From contig NW_024040040.1 in the NCBI RefSeq assembly GCF_014851395.1, positions 18,915,000 through 18,978,999 of the forward strand: 64,000 nt of DNA, written 5' to 3'. Positions 12,601-25,200 of the stretch are shown here, piece by piece. Both the position numbers and the translations under genes were made by a program. Numbering within the stretch: position 1 is the stretch's first letter; every line of letters starts with the position of its first letter. Under the pieces are notes generated by a model. The model saw only the letters and a list, made by a program, of their open reading frames with translations. It was not told the DNA's origin and made no database searches. This stretch comes from Micropterus salmoides. Lineage: Eukaryota; Chordata; Actinopteri; Centrarchiformes; Centrarchidae.

Positions 12601-12830
12601 CACGCTACTGCTTCCGCTTTGTAATTGCGCAATTAGTGCCACAGCCTGGTTTTCATATATCACAAATGGCTAGCTGCTGCTATTAAAGCAGCCCCAGTGC
12701 CGGGCTAGGGGGCATGGCTAGCCGAGGTGCATTAAGGGCAGCGTTTTGTAAAATGTGAGCCAATTTATCATGATCTGTTTTTCGCTCCCACCCACTGCTA
12801 AAACGCCCCTACTCCCTTGTCTTTGAGCCC
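12601..12830. promoter_or_regulatory. Candidate regulatory element with C/EBP-type palindrome
   Basis: A perfect 14-bp palindrome TAATTGCGCAATTA lies at 12,622-12,635. Its core ATTGCGCAAT is the canonical symmetrical C/EBP-family (bZIP) site, and the outer halves form homeodomain-like TAATT cores. The following 200 bases are non-repetitive and non-coding. Known family specificity supports a bZIP site; activity is inference. Confidence 0.35.
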
Positions 12831-12835
12831 GACCT

Positions 12836-14149
12836 TGTGCTGTGCTTGTGTGTATGTGTGTGTGTCAGTGTGCGGTGGTTCAATTTGCTCATTGTTACTT
12901 GCTTGCATAATTTCAGGCGGCTGGCTCGGTACAGAGCCCCACACTGAGCCACGCACACACGCCCGCAGTTACAGCTCACAAACGTACCTTCGTGTGCACA
13001 AATGCATACACACACACACACCTCCGCAAAACACGCCGGCCACTGATTGCTTGCGCCGCCACTTTGCCTTCCTCTGCCTCTCATTCCCCTACTCTCTTTT
13101 CGTTCTCTTTTCCTCTCCAAGCAAAATCCACTCATTTATATGCTGAGGCTAAACGGTATTCATTTGTAAGATGGCAAGCGGTATAACACTGGTAATTCCT
13201 TCTCACCAATTTCCAGTGTGCTTTCCCCTTTAGCTGTCATAAGCAGTGCATTAAGTGAGTGAGGCAAATCCGCTCCCCATTCTGAGCCATCTCTCCCTCT
13301 CTCTCTTTTTTTTCCTGCCTGCCGTTCTCCATCACCCACTCGTCACCCTCCCTTCTCCACGGTTACATGTTGCTGCTGTGAAGATTTACAACGCATGCCT
13401 ATTCACTCCACCATCCCCTCTCTCTCCCTCCACTTCCTCTCTCTCCGTTTCCCTCATTCCTTTCATTTTGGAGGGTGGTGGAAGCTGAAGATGACACCCT
13501 GAGCTCATCACTACCCTGCCGGCTTTTCACCCCGGAGTGCCGCCCTGAGCACCAGGCACAGCACACTGCACTGCAGATACCTGCCCCACCCCCTGCTAAG
13601 TAGCCTGTAGCCCAGAGAGAGGAAGGCTGAGCCAGGGGGGGATGAGGCTTGGAGTGGGGCTGTTGGAGGCTGGATGAAGGGATTTGAAGGTGGGGTTACA
13701 GCTGGGGAAGGGAGCATAACAGTGGAAGAGATCAAGGAGGGGGCTGAGGAAGGAGCTGGAAGCGTTGGGGAAGTGTGGAGGTTGAGGCTTGGGGGCTGGA
13801 CTGGAGGTGCGGAAACAGATCTGTGTGAGATTGTGAGCATATTCATATTTACATTCTTTGGCCAAAGAAGGTAGCCTGAATTTCAGTTTTTTGGTATGAA
13901 AGATAAGTTAGGAAACCAATCATTCATATCCTGCTGAGCCCAGCAATTGAAACAAAAGCTAGATAAACAATAAACGATGGTTCGGATGGTGTGATGTTTC
14001 AGGTTGAATTCGACCCTTCAGAAGCAGAAACCTCCACTTAGAATATCTGAAAAAGAATGAAAGGACAAACCCACTGGTTGGTCTCATGTTAATATACGTG
14101 TCAATAAATGAGAGCACTGCTGATTAAGTTGAAAACAGAAACAGCTGTG
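12836..14149. other. Non-coding stretch, low-complexity rich
   Basis: Contains TG- and CA-rich patches (12,840-12,870; 13,007-13,021), CT-rich tracts (13,285-13,470) and a purine-rich patch (13,670-13,800). Open frames here follow these tracts and look spurious. Confidence 0.55.
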
Positions 14150-14732
14150 CTGTGGGCAAAATTACTGACTGAATTTTTATTTTTTTTGCCGTTTTAAGTC
14201 CAAAACCCGCTTATGTTGTTGCTTCGAGTCCCAGCGGGCAATACCTGCAATACCTGCACTGCCTGCTCTCAACATTTCTGCGTCGAAATGTTCGCCATTT
14301 TCTGGCCGACCCGTTGGAGATACATAGACATGCAGGGTACCAAATGAAAGGTCTGCTCAAGCCAGATCGATTGATGCCCCCCCACAGTGATGTTCCGTTC
14401 TCTATTTATCTACCGGCCTGTAAAGCATGGGTGTGCTTTTGGTGATGGGAATGTTGATGAATATTCACTGTTTTTATCAATATTTCAATGTTTTATCATT
14501 TGGAACTTGGTTGTATGGACAGAAAAAGTGTTTTAAAGATATCTACCAATCAACATTTTAACATTTTAAACATTGCCAAAATATAAACATTCGCCTGGTA
14601 TATTTTGAAAATGTTGCATGATAACTGTTGTATTTTAGTTTATTTTCATCAGATTTACAGTTACAATTGCATTCTAGGTGTATTAGAAGATATTCAGTTG
14701 CATTATAAGCTTCTTTATGGTGGTTTTGATGG
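14150..14732 (+). repeat. Dispersed repeat, copy 1 of 2
   Basis: This segment matches 30,484-31,030 in the same orientation at high identity, with scattered substitutions and small indels. Shared blocks include GTTGGAGATACATAGACATG and the stretch ending TTGCATTCTAGGTGTATTAG. Copy 1 differs mainly near 14,225-14,310, where copy 2 has an unrelated stretch. I do not recognise the family, and no terminal inverted repeats or polyA tail define the ends. It has no long open frame, unlike copy 2. Confidence 0.85.
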
Positions 14733-17084
14733 CGAGAATGAAAATATCAGATTTGTTCTTTATTGCATCTCCATGTAGTCTGTAATAGTAAAATAAATAT
14801 ATTAATATACAATGGATTTATATTATAACCCTTATTGTGATCTCTTTCCCAGTGGAGTCATTTGACCTGTAGAGTGCCACAAAATTATTGGAAGTTTGAG
14901 GTCTGTGTGTCATCAGGAGGAGCACTTGTAGCACAATAAATTCCAAGACTCACACCACAGAGCATCTAGCAATACAGAAAGTGATTTTCCTGAATTACTG
15001 AGAGTGATCACAGTAAAGCTTGTAAGTTGGGCTCACTACAAGGTGGACTGCCATGGCTTGCACCGGAACACCGAAACAAGACAGACATTCTTGAATTTTT
15101 CTTGCACTGGCATCAATCGAAGTCGATTAGGGACAGAGAAAATATTCAGAGAGGCAGCCTGCAGGGTGTGAGGCCTGGAGACGGAAGAGGGTGCTGAGGG
15201 AGGGGCTGGAGGTACAGTCGGTATGCAAGTGCTGAAGGCAAGAGGAAGTCCGATTTCTTCTCTCTCCCCTACTTTCCCTCTGTCTGTCACTCCTACACTC
15301 TTTTTTTTTCCTCTCACCACCACTCCTGGGTTTTCTTCCTCTTCTTTTATCCTCAACCTTGTCCTATGAGCTTGTCCTGAAGGCTCTTGTTCCCTGGATG
15401 AGGATGGAGGGCAGAACTTGTTCGCCCCTCCAGGCCCGAGTACACCGAGTACATGAGAAATCCTACCCACCACACCAGCTATGGTTCCTGCAGCAAGCTG
15501 GTCATAGTCACCATAGCCAGAGACAGCTAGGACAAATGAATAAACAAATTCTGTTTTCTCTCTGTGTTGACAGCCACTCCATCATGTCATCTACCTCCCC
15601 AAACCGTTTTAATGTCTCTGTTATTGTGGTTGAAGGAACACAATTGTGGTGTAGCTGACAGCATAATCATCAGGTAGGTAGTATTTGCAGATAACAGGTT
15701 TTAAAGTTGTCAAATTAGCAAATATCAACGTGCTTTATGTGGGGTTTTCACTATATATAGAAAAGACAAGCACAAACAACCAGTATTACAACATGGTTCC
15801 AGATTGATTGAATGCAAAAAGCTACAAAAACAGGCTTATACATGTGCTGACCAACACTCAGCCAGTGAGCTACCATTTCTCCCACCTTGGCGTTAATGCG
15901 TTTGTCGCTACTTGTCAAACACCCACTTGTTTTGAATTTACCACAAGAGTCTTGGCTCCGCTGCCTCGTAGCACCGGCAATACGGACAAGAGAGCAATCA
16001 TTGTTTTGTTGTTTAGAGTGCCACACGAGTTGCTAACTTTTTTGGAGGACTTGGCAAGGGTCCCTTTGTTGCCTCACCCCCCATTTTGATAAGTGGCCAG
16101 CTACCAGCTCGGAACGAGGTCAGTGCAAGCCAATGGACTCGACCATTTCCCCCTCATACAGGGGTACAAATTGAGCAAATGTAACATGGAAGTGACTTCA
16201 AGCGATGCATCTGTACATCTACTCACAGATTCAAATTGATCTGATGTACCTAATTTACATGCAGGGAACATAAAGGCAATTTTTTTTAAATTCCTCTATT
16301 AAGCTCACTCTGTGTGGTATGGCCAGTATGGAGGATGAGATGCTGGCAGAGGCATTATATGAATGGGTGTTTCACTCCACCAAATAAGGCTTTTATGGCT
16401 AATAGTAATAATAATTACAATATTGTTCATTTCTAAGCTCTTAAAAGGCCTGGAAAAACTATTGAGTACTGACTAATTCTTTTAAATGAACTTACATTTT
16501 ACCATATCTATTTAGGTAGTTACACTGTGGTGGGGAAGCAAGCTCCATCGAAAATCACAATATATTTCACATGCTTTGCAGCAATGTTAGTTTACCTGTC
16601 CAATAAGATAAAAGCAAAGTCTGTGTTGACTTTTTATATCTAGTTCATTTCCACCAGGAGAGCAGAGGTCAGCCTCCGGACCAGTCCCCCGCTAAACACA
16701 AGCCACTTCCATGCGGGGACTGACTTCATCTGTCTGTGGATGAACTGTGGAAAATGTAATTGTGTCCCTCTGCACCAGTCAATCTGTTACAGGGGTTTTA
16801 TCCAGGTGTACCTAATAAACTGGCAACTAGAGTATATTAAAAAAATTTATAAGAAAATAAACTTTGTAGATACAAAACCACTATGCTTGTTGGTTTGAAC
16901 AAACACAAATACTGTACACAAGCTGATTTACAAACTCAAACCTCTCATATATCCAAATAAATGCAAGAAACACACCTCAGAAAGTGACACAGTAGATAAT
17001 TGAAATGTATTCCCAATTATGCCACACAACAAACAACCCTCCCCTTATGTTGTTTTTTTTTCCTCCTACAGTTCTTCCACAGTC
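14733..17084. other. Non-coding stretch
   Basis: A CT-rich patch (15,255-15,355) and AT-rich sequence. Opposed open frames near 15,750-16,090 and 15,036-15,473 lack exon hallmarks. At 17,050-17,070 a good T-rich acceptor ending CTACAG precedes GC-rich sequence, but no donor follows. Confidence 0.5.
16803..16836 (+). repeat. Short repeat remnant, CCTAATAAACTGGCAACT motif
   Basis: The motif AGGTGTACCTAATAAACTGG followed by CAACT occurs here and, with few changes, at 21,379-21,412. It is a familiar fragment of an old vertebrate interspersed repeat whose full family I cannot name with certainty. Confidence 0.45.
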
Positions 17085-17265
17085 GATGAGCGGCGGCCGC
17101 AGCACTGCTTTCCTATGGGAGGACTTATGCTTTGGCGCTGGGGTGTAATAGCTGGGAGAGTTAATGTAGCTTAAACAGGCAAACTAATTGTCCCTGTCTC
17201 TGTCATATTTGTCTAGCTGAACACTCCTAAATACCACAGCGATTAATTACCTCGCAACCAGGTAT
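17085..17265. promoter_or_regulatory. Candidate conserved non-coding element
   Basis: GC-rich start containing a NotI-type GCGGCCGC, then CAAACTAATTGTCC and CGATTAATTACC homeodomain-like motifs. Non-repetitive. Inference only. Confidence 0.25.
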
Positions 17266-20064
17266 GGGGAGATGGCGTCTATTCTCATTCGTGAGTGTGT
17301 ATGTGCATGGAACAGCTTCTATTTGGTGTGTGCACCCTATATGTGTGTGTGCATGTCAAGCCAAGTGTAGTCAGGGGAGTATTTGTCCCTCCTTACCATA
17401 CATATTAATGTGATGACTTGTTTTTACGTTAGGGGGAATGTTTGATGCCGCCACGTGGTGAAGCTTCGCCTTTTCTGATTCTGGTCTTAATAAAAGCAGA
17501 CACAGAGAGCCGAAATCATGACGTCACATGACGCCTGCCTCCGTTCCACTAGTTTCTGTGATTCAATTCATCAGTCTACTCTATTGGAGAAGAAGGAAAG
17601 GTGGAGTCACCAGGGATACGCAAAGAGAGGGTCGGTGGACTATGAGATCTGTGCTTACTGACAGCCTTAACATTAGCGTCAGGCAGTGCACTGAATTTCA
17701 CATTTCATTTTAGCTCTGTCCACCACTTTACTCCTCTTTATGTTTATGTGTTTTACTTTTGGTAATGCTGATTTAGCTAAGATATGATGTACACCTGTTT
17801 TTCATAAAGAGTATTCCATCTCCCAGCAGAATCATTTTTGCTGGATTGTCTGAAAGATTTCTCAATCCCCCCTTCACCAAATCTAACTCTGATAATTTGC
17901 TTTAAATGGTCAGTTCCTTGATCTGCGATTGTCTGCTCTCAGCTTTGAAAGAACTTGTGAATTGTCACACTAGCATAAATTATTGAATCCCGTTTCATTG
18001 TGTTGGGGCTGTTCCTTCAATATCCAGCAAGACAGTAGGGACAGAGTTTGTGGAAGTAAACTGGCAAAAGAACAACCTGAAAATGATTTGATAGTAAAAC
18101 TGTAATATGGAAATGAAAACCATATATATTGAAGGGATCCTTGCATGTGACGTCTCAATAAACAGAGCTTATGCTTGCATAATCAGTGCAGGGTGCAATG
18201 CCTCATTTTAATCCAGTCAAGTTTTCATTTAGCCCCAGTTTGTTTATTGGAAATTGTAAATGTTGCATTCAGGATTACATTTTAATAACAGAAACTATCT
18301 AAATTAAGTATTTCAAGGTATGTCATCTGCTTGCACTATGGTTATCTTTTCACGCTATGAGAACCCGAGTTAGCAAGAATACGGAAAAGAAGCCTGCTTG
18401 TATTTGGTCACATGACCCCTCAAGGGTCTCCCGAGGAAGAAAATTAGCATCTTCCTCCATAGAGGGAACCGCGGGAAATGTAGTTCAAGCCTAATCTAAG
18501 CCTTTTTCCAATCACCTCTCTCGAATCTGTCTTTTCCAGATAGGAAATGAATAGTTTTCAAGATGGATGATGATGGATAGGATGTGTTTTTTGTCCATAA
18601 ACTCTGCCTTTATTGCGGCTTCTTCGCTTTGTGTCAGAATTAATAGAAATGAATTATGCCACATCTGCGCAGCTGACTGTGTAGGATTTCTTGCTGATCT
18701 CACTCACATGTGCAGCCAGTTTGTTTGTGAGTATAGTTTGTCGGTGTGTTTCTGCACACAGGTGTGTAGCGATCATGCCTACGTGTTGGGGCTTGTTTGC
18801 CAAGATCAGAGGCAGGCGCCCCGGGTGTGTGAAGTGTTCCCATCATGCATCGCTCCATGCCTGGGCAGCCCACGCCCACTCATCATCCCCACATTAGCGC
18901 TCATCTCTCTCCCGCTATCTCTCCCATGCACACACACACACACACACACCGTCTCTTTTCTTCTTTCTCATTCTGCCTGTGTTTCTCTCTCCCTCTCTGT
19001 GATCTCTCTGTTTATGTTTGACCTTTTTGCCGTTCTGCACCAGCTAATGATGGTACAGGGATAGCAGGTGTGCTGCATTAGCCGACTTCTGCTGTGGCGG
19101 AACAAATTAGAGGTCCACCAACACCGAAGGCCAACCTTTCACCGCCGATCCTCCCGTTAGTTGCAGACACACCCACAGATGCCCACACGCTCTCACACAA
19201 CACAGGCAGATTTGCAAACATACAGTACTGTAGCAGCTATAAACACACACACACACTCTGGACTGTCAGATGTGTGCAATTTGAGCAAAATGACACAACC
19301 CAGCCACATCATCTTCTCACCTGGAAAAATGGAAAAAGGAGTACAGGGGAGAATGTGGAGGCGAGATATATAATCATGCTTTGTTTGAACAGCTAGCCCA
19401 GGTTTACAAATACTATACTCTGCTGATTTTGCATAACTAGACGACAGTGTTACTTTGACTTTTTTTTTTCCCCCGCAGGGTTGTGCTGTCTGTTGAATTT
19501 GAAGAGAGAAAGAGATTGAGATTACTCCCTCTCACATGCACACACAAACACACAGGCCATACGCAAAACACCGCCTTGTCTCCCACTACCCTCCAACTAG
19601 CCGCTCCACTCTGACTTTGCAGAGTCAAATCCAAGCAGGCGTCCCTCGAAAAAAAATCAAAGGGGGGGGTTATCAGCTTGATTTGGAACCCTGCTGCTGG
19701 TGAGGATTTGTGAAAGCCAGTTTGTAGGTTTGCATGAATGCAGATATGTGCACGTATTGTGTTTGTTGTTGGAGTATGGGGGCCAAATGGAAGAATGTGG
19801 TGTTCCGTGTTGATTTGGGTATAATCAGTGAACACGGAAAGACAGAAAACCTTTAACCTTTAAACCTTTAATTATTTACAATATATAATACTAGAGATTT
19901 ATATATTTAATTTTATATTTTGAAAAATATCATACAGAACATCATCTTTTGTGGTGTAGTCCTGGTACCAGGTAAACGTGCAGTAACAATGCATGTACCG
20001 TACCTGTATATAGTGCATACACCATGCATACTATCTATAGCAAACTGTGATATGAAGAAGTGCG
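17266..20064. other. Non-coding stretch
   Basis: Contains a CA microsatellite (18,929-18,949) and CT-rich patches. A 165-codon plus-strand frame at 18,567-19,064 runs through the CA repeat (histidine/threonine run) and looks spurious. No gene recognised. Confidence 0.5.
18929..18949. repeat. (CA)n microsatellite
   Basis: Uninterrupted CA dinucleotides, about 10 units. Confidence 0.95.
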
Positions 20065-20513
20065 GTGTTGGGAAGGTTACTTTGGAAGGTAATAGGTTAC
20101 TGGTTACAAGTTACACTGTTTAAAATGTAATAGTAGTGTAACTATTTCAATTACTTTATCAAAGTAATGAAACATTTAATTTCTTTTTGATTACTTTTCT
20201 AAATTTAAACACTGAAACCATTTTCATTAGAGGCAATTTAACTGGCAGACAGGTGGCACTGCAAATTCTAACATGAGAACCAATCAAAATCATCAAACTT
20301 TACTAAATGGCTGTGGCTGGAGATGGCAAAGGAAGACATTGTGCACATGAAAATCATGCAAAGCAACAAAATGAATATTATTCAACATAAAGACATTTTG
20401 CAGAAAATATTCAGATGTAACCCCCAATGTAATCATGAACATTGTCAAAAGTAAATGTAATTTAATTACACGTTTCCCAAATAACTGTAATAGATTACAA
20501 TTACATTTATTTT
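20065..20513. mobile_element. Degraded short interspersed DNA element (GTAAT-rich)
   Basis: Begins GTGTTGGGAAGGTTACTTT and ends in a stretch where TAATTACA/TGTAATAGATTACAA motifs recur. This GTTGGGAAGGTTAC...TAATCTGATTAC arrangement is typical of a common teleost non-autonomous element. The right edge is approximate. No transposase is present. Confidence 0.45.
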
Positions 20514-22059
20514 GCACTGACATGGTGGGGATGAAAACTAAAAAATATTTGTGTAAGTTGTCAGCCAATTTCACTGAATGTGTCAAGTGTTTTGCAGGAT
20601 ATTTAATATTCCAACCAGGGCTTAATATAAATTTAATTTTGATGAATTACTTTTTTGTCAGTATTGTTAAAGTATAGTTTGGAAGTACAGTAATATGATA
20701 AAAACTAATGATAATATAGGTGCTATATAAGCAGTCAGAGCAGTGCATTTGGGATTGCCCTGGTTCTGTCGGAGGACCTCACCGATGTGACACAGTTGGT
20801 GAAATTGAACTACTTCTTTGCTGTGACAGGTCTTAAGCTGGGTTTATATGGTATTTGAGGTTACCAGAAGTTGCACCATAGGCACCTATGGCACAGGTTT
20901 TGATTGACAGCTCAGCTTCAAATGTATCACTGCTTTATATCATACATATTCAGGCTGTGTTGTGCTTTCATTAGATTCCACACAGTAAGTGTGTTAAGAT
21001 TCCGCCATCTGCTTTGTGATATACAGTGACACAATGTCTTTTTCACATGCTGCCGAAACACAGTTCTTGCTGTCTCCACATGACATCTCTGTAGCTGCTG
21101 AACGTCAGATGGAGGAGATGCCACGTCAGCTTTAAAGTAGCTATGGTAACAACGTGCATGGGGTAGGCCGTAACCCCTGAAGGTACAACTATACACTCCA
21201 GTTTATAGTACAGGTGTCCATTTATATCCGTAAAGCTAGACTAAATAATGGATACACCTGCAATGCTATGTAGTTCAGCTCCACAAACTGCAGCCTCCAA
21301 AACAAACAGTTGAATATTTTAACCCTCATGAAGGTAGGATTTATTGCAGTGCTGTTGTATTACACTGCATTAGTTTTGGCAGGGTGTGCCTAATAAACTG
21401 GCAACTGAGCGTACATCCCTGTTAAACAGTGGTGGATCAGACAGAGGTATTGATATGCAAATAGGTGATTAAGAGTGTGTCTACATAAATGAATGGCTAG
21501 CTAGTTGAGTGGAAATCAGGCTTGTGAGCTTTACCATGACTCATCACCAGCTTAATAAAACAAAACCATGTGTTTGCACGGCTTTATAAATCTGACAAAG
21601 ATTTCTGTGTTTGTGCATGCATTGTCTGGCTCCTGATACTCAGGATGTTTTCCCCGCTAAGACAACAAAATATGTGCAGCCCCTGTCAGGATATACAGTA
21701 TGAGCAAGAACATTCCTGAAGGTGTTACCCCACAAAAGACTCTATGGCCCATCACAAAGAAAGAAACCCGTATGTGTTCACAGATTACTAGTAAAGGCCG
21801 AGGGAAGGCCTCCAGCCCAGAAATTGTACAATCAAGTGAGATGTTAACATCAATTGCAGCCTTCACATACAAGCTGCCCCGAGAGACGGGCAAAAGAGGG
21901 ACAAGGAAAATTAAACACACACTTGATGGGAGGGAAATTGCCCTCCGCTTACGGTGTCGCAACCGTTTCACCCCCACAAATGAGCACCTTTAGCTGAGGA
22001 GGAAAAAAGAGACCTTTATAAAAAAAAAGGAAATCTTTTTCCTTATTTCCTTCTGTCAA
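20514..22059. other. Non-coding stretch
   Basis: AT-rich unique DNA. Open frames near 21,657-21,993 overlap on opposite strands and lack exon signals. It includes the short repeat remnant at 21,379. Confidence 0.5.
21379..21412 (+). repeat. Short repeat remnant, second CCTAATAAACTGGCAACT copy
   Basis: Matches the motif at 16,803-16,836 over about 30 bases, same strand, with a GTG-to-GTA-type change and CTGAGCG instead of CTAGAGT after it. Confidence 0.45.
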
Positions 22060-22280
22060 CCTCGGCCAAAGTGCTATTCTGTTGTCTGTCATCGGGCGTG
22101 CTCTATTACTGTCATTACAGCAGTCGGCCCCGGTGGTTAATGTGTTTGTCTATGTACACAAGTCAGAGACAGCCCGCGGGTTGAATGACACCCAATCTAC
22201 ATGAAGCGGGATTGCCTTTGGTTTGGAGGGAAATGGGAACCTGCCTCCTTCCTCTTAATCAAACGCCTTTGATTGATCCG
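22060..22280. promoter_or_regulatory. Candidate conserved non-coding element
   Basis: Non-repetitive, balanced composition, with TCATTACAGCAGTCGG and GGTTAATGTGTTTG-type motifs and no coding potential. Inference from texture only. Confidence 0.2.
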
Positions 22281-22965
22281 CCCCTCTCCTGCTTCACACA
22301 AACACAGTCTCACTGTTGCTGACTGACACGCGACGGAACACCTCTCCGACCTCGCCCTCCTCCCATCACCACTATAAAGATGTGTTCAGTCGTCACGCTG
22401 AGTGCTGAGACGACTGGAAGTTGACAGGTCGACTCTTGGCCTTAATGGGCAAACACACATGCAGGCTGACGCGTTTTGCCTCTATTTTGAGCGCCGCTCT
22501 GAACTGTGGGAACTTGTGGGCTTAGAGATGAAAGGCAAACAGCAAAGACAGGCTTGAGGGGAGTCTTTCACTGCTCTTCTTTTGCTTCTTGCTGCTTCAA
22601 TCTAAGGTTCAAGTGGGACGTCGAAGAACAGAGGGGGAACGCCTCCGGAGACTGTTCGCAATGAAAGAGTGCAAGAATCGTCTGCCCAAGGCTTCTTCCT
22701 CTTCCTCAGCAAGCTGATCCCAAGCAGACGTAACACACTGCCCACACTGTGAGAGGAATAGTGGGTTTTCTGAGAGAATCCAGTCCCCTAGGACTCCAGG
22801 GTTTTCCAGGCAGACAAGTGGGCTTTCCACAGATTTGTGTGTGTGCTCACACGTTGGGGATATTTTTCATCCGTGTAGGCCTCAGGAAGTGGTGGTCTGG
22901 CTGGGGATCAGCAGTGCGCCTTAGGAGACACCTCTATGGGCGCAGTGTTTGGCCACTGGAACGAG

Positions 22966-23010
<45 letters not shown>

Positions 23011-24375
23011 GTTCGAGTTACCACTTCACGTCCGTACACATTCAAACACACACGTAAATACACTAATGGACATATGCACACGCACAGATTTACCTCCTGA
23101 CCACCATCCAAACAAATATCATATTACAGCACCTCAAATCTAGTCTGAATCCCTCCAGAGGCCTGAAAAATATCTGATCTGGGCAGAGGTTAGGATGGAT
23201 GGTCTCAATGTTACCAGCCGGAATGGAGAGATTCCCCTCTGTAACATAACAAACACCTAATTGCTGCTAAAAAAACATTTGGCAAGTCTCTTTCCCAGCA
23301 GTGACAGATACCTTGCTATAAATGCTGAAGATGTAAAATTAATTTGTGTTCTTAAAGCTTTTAAAGCTTGACTCTGGCTGCTTTAAACATTATAATAATT
23401 AATAATGATTCTGGACAACAGCCAACCACAAGTTGCTTCACTCTAGAGTAAACCGTGTGGCTGCATTTCAGTCCAACAGGGCCAACAGATGCTCTAACAA
23501 ATCAATCACTTTGGCGAGAATCATGCAAAGTGCTTTGATTGCCGGGTAAAAAGACACAGAATCCAAGAAAAATATAGATGAAATCTAGCAGTGTGTTTAA
23601 AATGCACTTGGGCTCATTGCAATATGTTTGTTTTTTTGGATAGAAATTGAACAGCTCATAGTCAGGGCCAAATAACTCTATTTTTGACCTTTTCAAAAAT
23701 ATGTAATGTTTCCACCAGATTGGTATTCGTCAGGGTGTGAAAGCCTCTGAAACAGTGTCATGACATCATCAACGCTCTACTTTTAACAGCCTAATGTGAT
23801 AACTTAGGAAGATCAGAAGTTCTGTAAGGCCGGGTGACTCACTGCATTAAATCTGAGAAGAGGGGATGCTGGGAACCATTTTAAATAAAAGAGTTACCAA
23901 AAACATATCTTTCCCTCGTGCTGAACTGATTGTTTAAGGCTATGACGAAGCAGAAATACCAAACACTTACTAGCTCGAAATTTTGTAATGTGAGCATTGA
24001 CTTCCTTTCTCTGTTTTAAGATACCTGTGAATTGAACACATTTGGGTTTTGGACTGTTCGTCAGACAAAACAAAACAAACTTGGACTCTCTATTTGGGGG
24101 CTTTTGTTGGAATAAACAAACTGTAATAAATTAAATTGATTAATGAAAAGAATAATCATCAGATTCATTAATAATAAAAAATAATATTTGCAGCCATGAA
24201 ATTAACATTTGCATGTAAATAAAAAAAAAAAAAATGAATCTGATTCATATTTGTTTAGGCCATTTGTTATTGTTTGTACTCTCATTTACATGGTGACAAA
24301 GTCTCGCATGTGGTGCAGACAAAACAGGACCTCATTATGTGGTACAGGAAGATTTTGCTAGATTTATACTTTAAA
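22281..24375. other. Non-coding stretch
   Basis: Contains the (CA)n at 22,973-23,009 and AT-rich DNA with a short TTAAAGCTTTTAAAGCTT near-palindrome at about 23,352. No gene recognised. Confidence 0.5.
22973..23009. repeat. (CA)n microsatellite
   Basis: Uninterrupted CA dinucleotides, about 18 units. Confidence 0.97.
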
Positions 24376-24597
24376 TCCTTGGCTCCAAACCTTTTTAAAC
24401 TCCTTAAAAAAAATAGCAATGTCCACTTGCAACCTCTTGTGACATGTTGTACATTTGATCACCATAGAGTGATTTTCGCTTCTCAAATTGGATCACAATA
24501 GAGGTAATTATAAATTCTGTGCAGCATAGATATGTTTCTTCTGGTTAATAATCTTGAGACCCATATCTTGTCCCCAGGTTGGGAACCACCGCTCTAG
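24376..24597. mobile_element. Degraded hAT-like MITE
   Basis: The left end GGCTCCAAACC (24,381) and right end GGTTGGGAACC (24,578) are inverted matches at 9 of 11 positions. A GTGGTTCCCAACC terminus is typical of old non-autonomous hAT elements. The interior is AT-rich and non-coding. Boundaries are approximate. Confidence 0.4.
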
Positions 24598-24984
24598 ATG
24601 AAACTTTAATAAATAAATAAATACAGTGAACACAATATACAAAACGCAGTCCTGTCTACATTAATGCAGCGTTGCATGCGGTGAGATTAAAGTAATTATG
24701 GTGAAAAACGTCATATCACAATTCAGCTGACAATTGCATATAACAGAACATGCTACAGGGGGTTCAAGCAGTTCAGTTTTAAAATTAAACTTCCGTGTGA
24801 TTGCTTTTCTCCTTCTTCTACTGCCTCAACACTATTCCACCCAGAGCCCTAATATTGATATCACACAATTGATATTAATGAAAACATATGGAATGCAGCT
24901 GCAGTGGCACATTCATCCACTGCAAATGTACATGAGGCGTTCTCTGCGAAATGAACCAAAGCCTAGAGAGTGCTTTGAAAATTA
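24598..24984. other. Non-coding stretch
   Basis: AT-rich with an AATA run at 24,607-24,623. Nothing recognised. Confidence 0.5.
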
Positions 24985-25165
24985 AATGCTATGATTTGTT
25001 TGCGCCGCAATTCATTACACCTGATTGTGTGTTTCTTAGTGTACGCCGAAGACGCGGCTAATGAGGCATTACTGGCGAAGGGAAACCCAATCGATCGCGT
25101 GCTGTCGCCGGACAATGCTGATCAATTGTACTATATTGACTGCATTTCCCCCTCATTAGCTTCTA
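24985..25165. promoter_or_regulatory. Candidate conserved non-coding element
   Basis: Repeat-free block with GCTAATGAGGCATTAC, CAATCGATCG, TGATCAATTG and CTCATTAGC motifs, ending where a GT microsatellite starts. Homeodomain-core density suggests enhancer DNA; unproven. Confidence 0.3.
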
Positions 25166-25171
25166 TGAGGG

Positions 25172-25200
25172 GTGTGTGTGTGTGTGTGTGTATGTGTGTG
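25172..25200. repeat. (GT)n microsatellite
   Basis: GT dinucleotides with one TA interruption at 25,191-25,192. Confidence 0.93.

Noticed and set aside
17070..17145. Possible exon after the CCTCCTACAG acceptor
   Set aside because: No donor follows within the open stretch, and the GC-rich sequence looks regulatory rather than coding.
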